From: a virus
IMG/VR virus record: IMGVR_UViG_3300020428_000007
Span: 62,001-126,000 of that record
Reading direction: 5' to 3' (one strand)
DNA length: 64,000 nucleotides
The notes under the pieces: model-generated
The model's input: only the letters and a program-made list of their open reading frames with translations
The model's database searches: none
What the model was told of the DNA's origin: nothing
Program-made: the position numbers and the translations under genes
In this document: positions 7,790-15,791 of the stretch, piece after piece
Position numbering within the stretch: the first letter of the stretch is position 1
Layout of the letters: every line of letters begins with the position of its first letter

Positions 7790-8129
7790 GGTCTTTTGAT
7801 AATACTAATTTTATATAACTGGAATACAATTCGCGTGTATTCCAGTGTTGCATTTCAGCTTGTGAAGCGATAGCCTAACAATGTATCTATCAAACAGTCT
7901 CGATACAGGCTAAAGGTAAGACTGTTTAGAACTTACTAGAAAGTAACTTTGGAAGAACTTGACGTAATACACTTAGAATAAGCTAAGGCGTTAGGTGTCC
8001 AAATGGAAGTCAGTAAGAAGCGAGGATCGAACATTAGTTTCTATATGGATGGTAGAAAGCTTAACTCGGCAGCCTGTGTTACTCAGGCTTCTAATGTTTT
8101 AACTTGCAAATTTATTAGAAGGACTTATC
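7790..8129 (+). ncRNA. Candidate structured RNA / regulatory non-coding region
   Basis: This is the longest non-coding gap in the window and it is rich in perfect inverted repeats. A 10-bp hairpin with a 7-base loop lies at 7819-7845. TAGCCT (7871-7876) pairs with AGGCTA (7907-7912), and nested inside it GTATC (7883-7887) pairs with GATAC (7902-7906). AAACAGTCT (7892-7900) pairs with AGACTGTTT (7919-7927) and crosses those helices, implying either a pseudoknot or two alternative folds. Further stems are TTACT/AGTAA (7933-7946) and AGCCTG/CAGGCT (8071-8089). No tRNA or known riboswitch is recognisable. It could be a phage ncRNA, a leader that controls the 8130 gene, or an origin-like element. 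Confidence 0.5.
7819..7845 (+). terminator. Perfect 10-bp hairpin, possible weak terminator
   Basis: CTGGAATACA and TGTATTCCAG pair around ATTCGCG, 29 bases after the stop of the 7373-7789 gene. No clean T-run follows (TGTTGCATTTC), so it would be an inefficient intrinsic terminator or an RNA-stabilising stem. Confidence 0.45.
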
Positions 8130-8140
8130 ATGAGCAATGA
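8003..8140 (+). CDS. Possible small ORF, 45 aa
   Basis: The frame from ATG at 8003 runs to TGA at 8138-8140, overlapping the next start (8130) by 11 bases as other genes here do. The peptide is basic and has no motif that I recognise. An AGG about eight bases upstream is a weak ribosome site. It lies in a region with strong RNA structure, so it may simply be open by chance. Confidence 0.25.
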   Translation: MEVSKKRGSNISFYMDGRKLNSAACVTQASNVLTCKFIRRTYHEQ

Positions 8141-8930
8141 CATTTATAACGCTAGAAATTTATTTGAATCCACATCGGAAAGCAATAAAGAATTCAACGA
8201 AATACTTCCTTCTTTTGTAGAGTATCCTTTCAAAAAAGGTTCGAAGAAAGTTGATTACTTAGCGGAAACTATAAATATTATCAATTGTGATAAGATTACT
8301 TTCTATATCACAACTAGCGTAAAGTTCCACAATAGAACCCATAAGCTTTTCAACATAGCTATGCTAGTTGACTACAAAAGTATATTAGAGCCGTTTGCTG
8401 ACAACATTGTTGAGCATCCATCGCAAATGACAGGTTACGGCCTAGTATCTTCTTCCCATGTAATTCATCACATGGACAGCTTTCTTCAATGGTTTAGATC
8501 TGCTAAACGTAATGTTTGGGGTGTTACTACTTTAAGTGGAGTATACTTGAAAGGAAACCCTAGACGCGAAGAACATGCATTGAAAGACCCCAAGTATCCT
8601 CTTCCTCGTTCCCAAGATATACATAGCAAGTATCTAAAGTATATGGAATATCCAGGCGATGAAACTTTTGACTACGAAGAACTTATCTATATAAGATTTC
8701 ACTTAGTCCTATCTATGTTTATTGAATGCTTAAACAGCTCTGACATTCCTATTACGGTTAATTATATGGGAGCGTTAGGTATGTTGAAGCGATATTTATT
8801 AACCCACCAGTTTAATCCATCTACAAAGACTCTACTCGATAAAGTTAAGCCTTCTGTTCTTGGTAACTTCATTACTGACGTATTAGACGAAGCCTCTAGG
8901 CCTTGTTTTATACAAGCAATGAAACTGTAA
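8130..8930 (+). CDS. Hypothetical protein, 266 aa
   Basis: ATG at 8130 follows AGAAGGA. The protein is soluble, with many His and aromatic residues in the middle (SSHVIHHMDSFLQWF) and a helical C-terminal third. No recognised domain. It follows the structured non-coding region, which may control its expression. Confidence 0.7.
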   Translation: MSNDIYNARNLFESTSESNKEFNEILPSFVEYPFKKGSKKVDYLAETINIINCDKITFYITTSVKFHNRTHKLFNIAMLVDYKSILEPFADNIVEHPSQMTGYGLVSSSHVIHHMDSFLQWFRSAKRNVWGVTTLSGVYLKGNPRREEHALKDPKYPLPRSQDIHSKYLKYMEYPGDETFDYEELIYIRFHLVLSMFIECLNSSDIPITVNYMGALGMLKRYLLTHQFNPSTKTLLDKVKPSVLGNFITDVLDEASRPCFIQAMKL

Positions 8931-8967
8931 ACTGTACAAACCATTAAGTAAATCAATTCGGAGCGTC

Positions 8968-9252
8968 ATGAATTGGGAAAAAGCTAACCATCGGAACGGA
9001 TTTGTTTTCTCTGGAGACATATCACCCGAAAACCCCATAGACTTACGTGAAATAGTCGTAGGCAAAAGCAAAGTAGTATTGAAAGCGCCAGACGGTTGTT
9101 GTGGAACAACACTATGCATGAAAGAGTATGTAGTAGAAGGCGTAGGGAAATATAAAGATGCTGGACTGAAACAAATCATTCCAGTGTTTAGGTTAGAAAG
9201 CGGAGTGTTTTGTACTCCAAATCAGATAAGCTATGTACTCAACCCTGAGTAG
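8968..9252 (+). CDS. Hypothetical protein, 94 aa
   Basis: This is the last + strand gene before the convergent terminators. It follows a GGAG ribosome site. It is a small, beta-rich protein with a Cys pair and a third Cys (DGCCGTTLC) around residues 48-55 and a fourth near residue 85. The arrangement does not match a zinc finger that I know. Function unknown. Confidence 0.65.
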   Translation: MNWEKANHRNGFVFSGDISPENPIDLREIVVGKSKVVLKAPDGCCGTTLCMKEYVVEGVGKYKDAGLKQIIPVFRLESGVFCTPNQISYVLNPE

Positions 9253-9265
9253 ATTGTAGACATTA

Positions 9266-9304
9266 AAAAGGCTGGATACTCAATTACGAGTCCAGCCTTT
9301 TTTT
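9266..9304. terminator. Bidirectional intrinsic terminator at convergent junction
   Basis: GGCTGGA and TCCAGCC pair, with an inner CTC/GAG pair and a small bulge. The stem is flanked by AAAAA on the left and T7 on the right, so it can terminate transcripts from both strands. It lies between the + strand gene ending at 9252 and the - strand gene ending at 9378. Confidence 0.85.
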
Positions 9305-9305
9305 A

Positions 9306-9330
9306 TATAAAAAAGAACATCCTTGTTCTT
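9306..9330 (-). terminator. Second terminator for the - strand operon
   Basis: AAGAACA (9313-9319) and TGTTCTT (9324-9330) form a 7-bp stem with a 4-base loop. On the - strand it is followed by a run of T. It is AT-rich and weaker than the neighbouring hairpin but comes first for transcripts leaving the 9378-11432 gene. Confidence 0.6.
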
Positions 9331-9377
9331 ATAAAAAGCGTCTATCCATGTACGCTACGCTTGCCTCCACAGCCGCG

Positions 9378-11432
9378 TTAAATCAAACGTTCAGTTCCAT
9401 CAAGACTGTATACGTACTTCACTGACTCAGCTCCTGTACCTTTCCGTCCACGTACTAAACGTACCAACACTTCACCTTTAGGAATGTCTAAGCCAACAAT
9501 CTCAACTGGCAAATATGCAGAGCCTGTTTTGATTGAGTACATCGGTGCATTTTGTACTAATACTTTGGACTGTATTAGTTCGTTACTTAGCTTGTTAAGT
9601 TGTCGCTCTAGCTTAGTAATCTCAGCACTTGTACGGGCATCCTTTTCCTTAGATGACATATTCTTTAAGCGCTCGATCTCATTATACAAATGGGTGTATT
9701 CAGATGTACCAGAGTTTCTACGCTTTGAGTTTCTCCAATATTCAAGAAGCTTCAATGCGCGTTCTTGTTTATCGGCTGGATACGGTTTAAGTAGTAAAGC
9801 AACTTGCACTGTCAGACCTTTGTTAGCGTCTAGTACAACTTTGCCTTTAATTCCTTTTCCGTATGTATTCTGTAATCGCTCAATGAATAGCTCAGCTTCG
9901 TTCTTGTACTTACGGCTTACTGTAGAGTTTTTAAGAATAAGAACAGGCTTACCTTTACTATTAGCGAACCCTGTCTTAGATACGTTATTACTCTTCTTAA
10001 AGATACCAGTAAATTTACCATCAAGAACTGTTAGCTTTTCAATCTCTTGAAGTACTGCTTTCTCGTTGCCTGGGAATATAGGTTCTTCTGGTTTTACTGT
10101 GCTATCGTCGTAATGAGGAACTTGAATTGTTTCATCGTACATTACAACACCGTCTGGAACGTAACGTTTATCTTGGATAACACCTTTTGCTTTAAGACGC
10201 ATAGCGTGGGGTGTAGAAAGATAAGAAATCTTTTTGTTGCGCACTTTATTCAAGAAGCTTTCTATCTCGCCGCGCTTAAACTTGTATATTGTAGCAGGGC
10301 TGCCAGAGGCATCAGACATAAACTTGTCTAGTGCTTTACGTGCAGTAGTTACGTTAAGGCCTTGAACTATGGCAATTTTGTCACTATGTAATGATTGCTT
10401 ATAGAAACCTAAGAACACATTACCAGTAAGCGCTTCTGCACTAATAGAATGCATACCAGTTAAGTGTAGATTCTTAGTATAAGCAGGGTCTTTAACCTTA
10501 GAGCTAATAGAACCTTCCAAGAAATCTAACGGGTCAATAACAGATGTAGATACCGATTCAGCAAATACTTTAGCGGCTTCCATTGCTTCGTCTTCTGATG
10601 CAATAGTATATTCACCTCTTCCACGCGGTACAAATTCTTCATGATGTAGATCGTCAGAGCTAATCTTGAACTTGAAGCCGTTGTCTGTGTCATCAACTAT
10701 TAGCACTTTAGATTTGTCCCAAAAGTTTTGAACTTTCTCTATAGCAGCTTCTTTGGTATCTGGTAGATAAGCAATATCGCCTTGCTTGACAGTATCGCCC
10801 TCACCAAATCCATGCAACGCACGATGCGACCAACCATACCACTTACCATCTTTTCCTTTACCAATAGTACAGATGTTTGCGTTAGGTTTAGCAGGTTGTG
10901 GATAGATACCACACTCTTCACACAAGAACTTAGCGTCTTCTGGTGAACCAATGTAATGACCATCTGCATTATAAGCAGAGCGAAGAACTACAGGCTCGTT
11001 CAGGTCAGAAATCATTACTGATTCTTCCGCACTGATGTAGTAACCGTGGTCTTTCAGCATTGTAGAGTCACGCGATATTTCACGCTTTAAAAGATTGTAG
11101 TCGTTGGTAAACTGAAACCCGTCGTCTAGCATTTGCTTTATTTCACTACTATATCGAGGTTCAACAGGAGCGTCTTCGTTGTCTTCCCAATTAGAGTAAA
11201 GACGCGTAGGCTCCCATTGCCAGTTCTGCCATTTCTTACCGATTTTTGTACCATCACCTATTGGCGCGATATTTTGCTCTTCATACATTGCGTCTTCACG
11301 TTCAATAGTAGATACCAAAGATACAGACTTAACACCTGTTTGTGAGGCATAATCAAAAGCGTATAGACGGCGATTGATTCCAGCTAGTGATGCAGAAGTT
11401 GCTTCACTTACTATAAGATTTAAAGTATCCAT
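9378..11432 (-). CDS. Large unknown protein with possible capsid-targeting N terminus
   Basis: This 684-aa protein starts MDTLNLIVSEATSASLAG, a looser version of the short N-terminal peptide shared by many - strand proteins here. No enzyme motif is recognised. A Cys pair (CEECGIYP) with a nearby Cys may bind metal. A C-terminal segment around residues 550-620 is strongly charged and helical (KDARTSAEITKLERQLNKL), likely a coiled coil, and is followed by a beta-rich tail. The ATG has a GGAAG ribosome site. It is the last gene of the - strand block. An injected internal head protein is my inference from the N terminus and size. Confidence 0.75.
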   Translation of the reverse strand: MDTLNLIVSEATSASLAGINRRLYAFDYASQTGVKSVSLVSTIEREDAMYEEQNIAPIGDGTKIGKKWQNWQWEPTRLYSNWEDNEDAPVEPRYSSEIKQMLDDGFQFTNDYNLLKREISRDSTMLKDHGYYISAEESVMISDLNEPVVLRSAYNADGHYIGSPEDAKFLCEECGIYPQPAKPNANICTIGKGKDGKWYGWSHRALHGFGEGDTVKQGDIAYLPDTKEAAIEKVQNFWDKSKVLIVDDTDNGFKFKISSDDLHHEEFVPRGRGEYTIASEDEAMEAAKVFAESVSTSVIDPLDFLEGSISSKVKDPAYTKNLHLTGMHSISAEALTGNVFLGFYKQSLHSDKIAIVQGLNVTTARKALDKFMSDASGSPATIYKFKRGEIESFLNKVRNKKISYLSTPHAMRLKAKGVIQDKRYVPDGVVMYDETIQVPHYDDSTVKPEEPIFPGNEKAVLQEIEKLTVLDGKFTGIFKKSNNVSKTGFANSKGKPVLILKNSTVSRKYKNEAELFIERLQNTYGKGIKGKVVLDANKGLTVQVALLLKPYPADKQERALKLLEYWRNSKRRNSGTSEYTHLYNEIERLKNMSSKEKDARTSAEITKLERQLNKLSNELIQSKVLVQNAPMYSIKTGSAYLPVEIVGLDIPKGEVLVRLVRGRKGTGAESVKYVYSLDGTERLI

Positions 11433-11550
11433 ATACTTCCTTTAATCAGTTGATGCAGGTGGAGTGCCTTCATAATCAGGCTAATTTGCCCACTCTACAA
11501 ATTTTAATTCTTCGAGTGTATTGCATTTCATTTTACTTTACCGTAAAAAG

Positions 11551-12048
11551 CTATAGTTTGTTTTTATCTACGTCTAATTTTGAACGTATATCAAATAACC
11601 CTCTTCTACTATGCTGTTCGATATAGGAAATGCTACTGAACTCAAAAACAAATTGTGTATTCTTCAAGTCCTCTTTTGGAACAGGCATGCCTAAGTAATA
11701 GAATTGTTTATCCCAGTCTATATCACAATGTTCGTGTACTCGACCTTTCTTATCTACATTGAATACATGCTGAAACATTTCCCACTTAGAATTATTTCTA
11801 TACACAAAGTATCCAATGTAGACAGGTAGACCTTTCTCTTCATATACTTTAACTGCTGATTCCGCCGGATTGTTACGACTGTATTCTACTGTCTTGATAC
11901 CTCTATCAATAACAGGTAGTTTATACAGTCTTATAGGCAAGTCACGAATATGAAAGTAACGATTAGAAAGTTCTTCTATCGTACTCATACTCAAATGCTT
12001 TGGGCTTCTAGATAGACTTAGACTCGTTAAATCTAATATTGCCTGCAT
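11551..12048 (-). CDS. Hypothetical protein with shared N-terminal signature, 165 aa
   Basis: The open frame extends upstream to 12105, but I place the start at ATG 12046-12048. It has a GGAAG ribosome site, reduces the overlap with dTMP kinase to 41 bases, and gives MQAILDLTSLSLSRS, matching the N-terminal peptide of other proteins in the window. The rest is a single soluble domain with no motif that I recognise. Probably packaged in the head if the signature is a targeting sequence. Confidence 0.7.
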   Translation of the reverse strand: MQAILDLTSLSLSRSPKHLSMSTIEELSNRYFHIRDLPIRLYKLPVIDRGIKTVEYSRNNPAESAVKVYEEKGLPVYIGYFVYRNNSKWEMFQHVFNVDKKGRVHEHCDIDWDKQFYYLGMPVPKEDLKNTQFVFEFSSISYIEQHSRRGLFDIRSKLDVDKNKL

Positions 12049-12706
12049 ATATTTCTTCCAATCTATCTTTAACAAATTCAATAACCTTACCAACCGTTTG
12101 TTCAATAGTAAGCTCAGATGTATCTATTAAAGTTATGTTTTCTGGTTCTGCGAGATTCCACTCTCTGTACTTACTAACTGCTTTTCTATAGCACCCAGAA
12201 AGACGGTCTGCATCGGAATACGCTTTTTCAATTGCATCGTTTTCTAAATCGGCTGTGTCTCTGTCTGAACACTCTAGCTTACGCTGTGCAGAAACTTTAC
12301 CGTTAACATCTAGAACTATATAGATGCGATTAACAGGCTCTTCGAAAGGTCTGTTAAGTATTGTTCGTGTAGCAGCAAACACTCGGTCTGCTTCATTGTC
12401 TTTCATGTACTCACACTGATACGCATAAGTAGACATATCGGAGCGGTCAAAAATATGTAGGTTTGTAGGCGATTCAGCAACGTGTTCTAGTAATACTGAT
12501 CTGCTAAGAAGCATAGCAAACAGATTAGAAGTGTTACTGAGTGAATTGCCTTTAACAATATCACGTACTGCTTCACCAACAAGTGTACCGCCAGGCTCTC
12601 TGTGTCTTTCCACCAGCATTGTTTTACTGAGGAAGTTATATAGAGAACTAACAGCATGAGTTTTGCCTGAATAATCAGGACCGTCTATTGCAATTATTGT
12701 TTTCAT
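12008..12706 (-). CDS. tmk: Thymidylate (dTMP) kinase
   Basis: It phosphorylates dTMP to dTDP. The P-loop is GPDYSGKT (residues 9-16), followed by a REPGG motif as in dTMP kinases and DRS (IFDRSDMSTYAYQ) for substrate and Mg binding. A lid-like arginine region follows. Length 232 aa is usual for the family. I start at ATG 12704-12706; a TTG three codons upstream is also open. Together with dCMP deaminase and ThyA on the + strand it gives this phage its own dTTP supply. Confidence 0.9.
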   Translation of the reverse strand: MKTIIAIDGPDYSGKTHAVSSLYNFLSKTMLVERHREPGGTLVGEAVRDIVKGNSLSNTSNLFAMLLSRSVLLEHVAESPTNLHIFDRSDMSTYAYQCEYMKDNEADRVFAATRTILNRPFEEPVNRIYIVLDVNGKVSAQRKLECSDRDTADLENDAIEKAYSDADRLSGCYRKAVSKYREWNLAEPENITLIDTSELTIEQTVGKVIEFVKDRLEEIYAGNIRFNESKSI

Positions 12707-12730
12707 AAATACCAACTGTGGAGGATTGTT

Positions 12731-13351
12731 TTATTCTAACCAAGCATTCTCAGCACTGATAACACGTTCGGGGCCCAGCTTTTTAGTTTCTGGGTCTTCT
12801 ATTCGAACTTTAACTTTGTTACCGAATGGCTCTACACCTAACAAGACACCTTGGTATTGCTTATTTTTACCAATAAGAATTGTTTTGTTAAATGAAGTTT
12901 GAGCACCCTTGGTCTTTCTTGGATTGAACATAAGAGATTTTAACCCCTCTGCCCTTTTAAGGTGTTCAGCACACCACTTTCTAGAATCTGCTGCATCGGA
13001 ATCTTTAATGCGTTGCAGATCTAAGTTGCAGAAAAAAGCTTGGATAGCAGGCTCTTTGTCTGCAAACATGTAAGCACTTGGTTCAGCTAGTCTAGGGCTG
13101 GAACGACTTACCATGTAACGCCCAATACCCAAACGGCTTAGAGTTGTTACGCTATTAGTAAATCGACTTTTCCAAATGCATCTATACAGTTTAGAATCTT
13201 CTTCATATATCCAATTAAGGATAATGTGACCTATCTGAGTGTTATCAATAGGAATAGCTCCACCTTTTCTCTGGGAGAGCTTCTTATTAAAAGTCTTTAC
13301 GAAAGAGCTTTTCTCAGATAGAGCTATTAGCCCCTCAATATCTAAGCGCAT
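12731..13351 (-). CDS. Hypothetical protein with N-terminal signature-like peptide, 206 aa
   Basis: It starts MRLDIEGLIALSEKS, a variant of the shared peptide. The body is basic, with several Arg/Lys-rich segments (NPRKTKGAQTSFNKTILIGK) suggestive of nucleic-acid binding, and a C-terminal beta segment. No catalytic motif is recognised. A GAGG site precedes the tmk gene that follows it. Confidence 0.7.
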   Translation of the reverse strand: MRLDIEGLIALSEKSSFVKTFNKKLSQRKGGAIPIDNTQIGHIILNWIYEEDSKLYRCIWKSRFTNSVTTLSRLGIGRYMVSRSSPRLAEPSAYMFADKEPAIQAFFCNLDLQRIKDSDAADSRKWCAEHLKRAEGLKSLMFNPRKTKGAQTSFNKTILIGKNKQYQGVLLGVEPFGNKVKVRIEDPETKKLGPERVISAENAWLE

Positions 13352-13400
13352 AGCACGACCTTATTGTTAGTTTTGTACAATACTTTAAATTAGTTAATTG

Positions 13401-13745
13401 CTACCATAGATCATTCAGTGCCCAATAAGCAGCCTGAAACTTATCTTTATATGCTAGCTTACCGTCTTTTGTTTTGATGCCCATGTGGCGCTTACGATAG
13501 TTATCTCTACGCTTTTTATCTTTATGCGTAGTATAGTCTTCGTAGTCCTTATGTCCGTACTTAACTAACTTAAACTGATTTCCTTTCTTAGCAAGTACAC
13601 AACGTTTATGTCTACTATCGGTAGGATTGTCTATTGGTTTGTTCCAGCCTGGAAAAGTCATCCCACGATACTTTAACTTACCGTTTTCTTTTTCTACCTT
13701 TTCTAGAGGTTGGCCTGTGGTTGCTAGACTTACTAGTATCTTCAT
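13401..13745 (-). CDS. Small basic protein of a widespread phage family, 114 aa
   Basis: It begins MKILVSLATTGQ, matching the shared N-terminal peptide. The rest resembles a common phage family of unknown function: a KYGHKDYEDYTTHKDKKRR segment, then RKRHMGIK, and a C-terminal tyrosine/tryptophan motif with alanines (FQAAYWALNDLW). Such proteins are very basic and small. It overlaps the MmcB-like gene by 68 bases. Packaging with the DNA is plausible; no enzymatic activity can be inferred. Confidence 0.75.
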   Translation of the reverse strand: MKILVSLATTGQPLEKVEKENGKLKYRGMTFPGWNKPIDNPTDSRHKRCVLAKKGNQFKLVKYGHKDYEDYTTHKDKKRRDNYRKRHMGIKTKDGKLAYKDKFQAAYWALNDLW

Positions 13746-14484
13746 AGATAGATTCTCTGTTCTGGACTTTCTGAATACGCATCTGTATCTCAGGGTCTTT
13801 AAGTCGGTCTTTGAAACTACTTTTGGGAAACTTCTTTAAGTACTTTTCTTTTTCGTGAGGGTCAAACTCATACAAGAACGTATGTTCAGAAACACTTGCA
13901 TCGAAGTGGTAGGTGTCTTGAAGATATACACTGCCTCTACTAGGCTTTAAGTTAGCAACACATAAACCACCACGCCATGCTAACTTAGTTATCAACCAAC
14001 GTCTGTTCTTACCTGTTACTTTGCGCTTACGTGCTGGAACTCTATTAGTAAGCCAAACTCTAAGTCTCTTCTTACCATTCTCTACCGTAACATCCGGTTC
14101 TTTTTGTTTACCAGTTACAGGGTCTTTAAAGTTGCAGCATAGTGTAAGCAATCCAACTTTATGTTTCTTACATTCGTCTACAATGAACTGACCTTTATCT
14201 GAATCATATAACCATTCTGGAATACAGAAATACATTTTGTTGCAGTAGTCTAGGTATGTGTGCCACTTGGTATCTGTAGCAAAGTCTTCCCAACAGCTTT
14301 TTATTTCTGTTATTATGATTTCACCTTTCATACTGAACGCAACTAAATCGGCGCGACTGCCTTTGTTTTTGCTTATGCCTACTTCTTCGTATAGACTGTA
14401 GTTCTTATCTGCGAAATATCTAACACATGCTTCGGTTGATCTTGCAGTTATTTCTTTTCTTCCAAATGTTTTTTGAACACTCAT
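13678..14484 (-). CDS. MmcB-like PD-(D/E)XK nuclease family protein
   Basis: The N-terminal 110 residues match the MmcB family of putative DNA-repair nucleases: SRADLVAF for the active-site Asp, IIITEIKSCWEDFATDTKW for the E-x-K core, and a DYCNKMYFCIPEW segment after it. These place it in the PD-(D/E)XK superfamily. The C-terminal 150 residues are basic and include an N-K-K-R-rich part that could bind DNA. It may process recombination or packaging intermediates. ATGA overlap with the secreted protein gene upstream. Confidence 0.75.
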   Translation of the reverse strand: MSVQKTFGRKEITARSTEACVRYFADKNYSLYEEVGISKNKGSRADLVAFSMKGEIIITEIKSCWEDFATDTKWHTYLDYCNKMYFCIPEWLYDSDKGQFIVDECKKHKVGLLTLCCNFKDPVTGKQKEPDVTVENGKKRLRVWLTNRVPARKRKVTGKNRRWLITKLAWRGGLCVANLKPSRGSVYLQDTYHFDASVSEHTFLYEFDPHEKEKYLKKFPKSSFKDRLKDPEIQMRIQKVQNRESIYEDTSKSSNHRPTSRKGRKRKR

Positions 14485-14933
14485 TCTGATTTTATAACAT
14501 GGACAATACGAACATCGTTAGTAACTTGACTAAGAGGTAAGTACCCGATTCCGCCTTCGTCTAATGTTATTCCATTAATTAACTGTGAGGGCTTGCTTAC
14601 AAGCACTGGAGGCTGTACGTTGTTAGTATACAAATTCTTAGCCCAAGAACTCTGAATTTCAAACAAAGTCTTATCAGCTAGAAAATTTTTATTAAATTGA
14701 TCGATAAGTACTGGGTCGTTTATCATATAGATAGTGAGGAAGAGGTTAACTTTAGAATAACCTTTCCGTTTACCTAGAAATATCTCTCTTATATTTGAAC
14801 GTGTTATGTCTGAATAGTTAGACTGATTTACAACGACTACTATATCTGAACTTGCATCGTATATAGGTTCTTCTAATGAGTACGAAAAGAAAGGCATCAA
14901 AGAAAAGAAAGATAGCGTTAGCAGCTTTTGCAT
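14481..14933 (-). CDS. Secreted PstS-like phosphate-binding-type protein
   Basis: A Sec signal peptide is evident at residues 1-19 or so (short K-containing n-region, LLTLSFFSLMPFF core). The mature part follows the short PstS-like/PBP pattern common in Vibrio and Shewanella: DIVVVVNQSN, then IREIFLGKRKGYSKVN, an F-x-x-x-FL segment, W-A-K-N, and GGIGYLP near the C terminus. At 150 aa it is a minimal version, shorter than true PstS (over 300). It is presumably exported to the periplasm during infection. It could bind phosphate, alter Pst signalling, or be a host-derived gene repurposed for another periplasmic task. Confidence 0.75.
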   Translation of the reverse strand: MQKLLTLSFFSLMPFFSYSLEEPIYDASSDIVVVVNQSNYSDITRSNIREIFLGKRKGYSKVNLFLTIYMINDPVLIDQFNKNFLADKTLFEIQSSWAKNLYTNNVQPPVLVSKPSQLINGITLDEGGIGYLPLSQVTNDVRIVHVIKSE

Positions 14934-14934
14934 A

Positions 14935-15378
14935 TCAGTCCTCTTGAATAGGTTCTATATATTCACCAGCAAGCTCTAGTTTAAAATTAGCTAAATCCAT
15001 TTCTAGGAATTTTTTCTTTTCTTCACTAGTTGGTTGATACTTGATAGAAATGTGTGGGCTGAACTCAGGATAAGAGTGTCTAAGTTTGTAGACTTTCTTT
15101 AACGCTTCGTGTCTGCGTGAAAGAGCAGGTGCGTCTAGCTTTAAAACCAATGCTTCCCACTTATCGCCAGCTTTACCGAATACGTCTTTACCAGTTACAG
15201 TAGCTTTGAAAGTTCTGTAAGGTGCAGGGGTAAACTTGTGATGTACATCATCTTCAGGAGCGTAAATAATTGTTGCATGTAAATCATCAATCATTCTTGT
15301 GAAGTGTGCGCGGAATAAGTTTCTCAATTGCGCTTCGCTTTCAGGTGTAAGCCTAATACCTATATAAGTTCCAATCAT
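14935..15378 (-). CDS. 2H phosphoesterase, Acb1-like (candidate anti-CBASS)
   Basis: The two HxT/S motifs of the 2H superfamily are H34-A-T36 and H109-I-S111. The start GTYIGIRL, the RH in ALSRRHEALKK and the FSPHISIKY context resemble the T4 57B/Acb1 branch, which cleaves cyclic oligonucleotides made by bacterial CBASS defence. Length (147 aa) agrees with Acb1. LigT/CPDase-type RNA phosphodiesterases are the alternative. It overlaps the upstream gene by ATGA and sits in the accessory part of the - strand block. Family membership is clear; the anti-CBASS role is inference. Confidence 0.8.
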   Translation of the reverse strand: MIGTYIGIRLTPESEAQLRNLFRAHFTRMIDDLHATIIYAPEDDVHHKFTPAPYRTFKATVTGKDVFGKAGDKWEALVLKLDAPALSRRHEALKKVYKLRHSYPEFSPHISIKYQPTSEEKKKFLEMDLANFKLELAGEYIEPIQED

Positions 15379-15743
15379 GATATCTTTCCCAATGTTTTAA
15401 ACTTTGCTATGTGTACTACGTGTCTTCTATCCAACGAACCAAAGCGATACGTAAGAGCAGTAGGGTTAAATCGATCTTCAACGCGTTTGTCTTCGTATGT
15501 ATCAAACAGAATAAATTTCTTTTGTTCGTCTAATACAATCATGTGAGAAGGGTCGTTACTTCCCTTGTGGCTTAGTAATGCAAAATGCAAATCAGGTCTA
15601 CGTCTATTCTTAAAGTAATACATACTTCCAGCGTAGCAGCTTGCCTCTGAATGAGGTATGCGTTCTCTTCCTTGTGCTATGTCTTCTAACCAAGAAATAC
15701 GCTCGTGTAGAGTACGATTAGATAGAGATATTAATAACTTCAT
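15375..15743 (-). CDS. Hypothetical protein with shared N-terminal signature, 122 aa
   Basis: It starts MKLLISLSNRTL, one of the cleaner copies of the shared peptide. The remainder has a Cys (SEASCYAG), a His (SLDRRHVVHI) and an Asp-containing strand. This is reminiscent of small papain-like or NlpC-like folds, but I cannot assign it. It begins only about 14 bases after a strong terminator, so it may depend on read-through or its own promoter. Confidence 0.65.
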   Translation of the reverse strand: MKLLISLSNRTLHERISWLEDIAQGRERIPHSEASCYAGSMYYFKNRRRPDLHFALLSHKGSNDPSHMIVLDEQKKFILFDTYEDKRVEDRFNPTALTYRFGSLDRRHVVHIAKFKTLGKIS

Positions 15744-15756
15744 AAGAGTCTCTAAT

Positions 15757-15781
15757 TGAAAAGAGGGGCATTGCCCCTCTT
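15757..15781 (-). terminator. Strong intrinsic terminator at end of tandem array
   Basis: AAGAGGGGC (15761-15769) and GCCCCTCTT (15773-15781) form a perfect 9-bp GC-rich stem with a 3-base loop. On the - strand it is followed by TTTTCAATT. It ends transcription of the adhesin array after the 15792-16316 gene. Confidence 0.85.
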
Positions 15782-15791
15782 GATAAGTTTA

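Noticed and set aside
7991-8100. Possible tRNA (GATCGAAC resembles a T-loop)
   Set aside because: Neither strand gives a five-base T-stem, anticodon arm or acceptor stem around it.
9484-10331. Two + strand open frames of 188 and 94 codons
   Set aside because: Both lie inside the 684-codon - strand gene, run against the operon direction and have no coding features; they are shadows.
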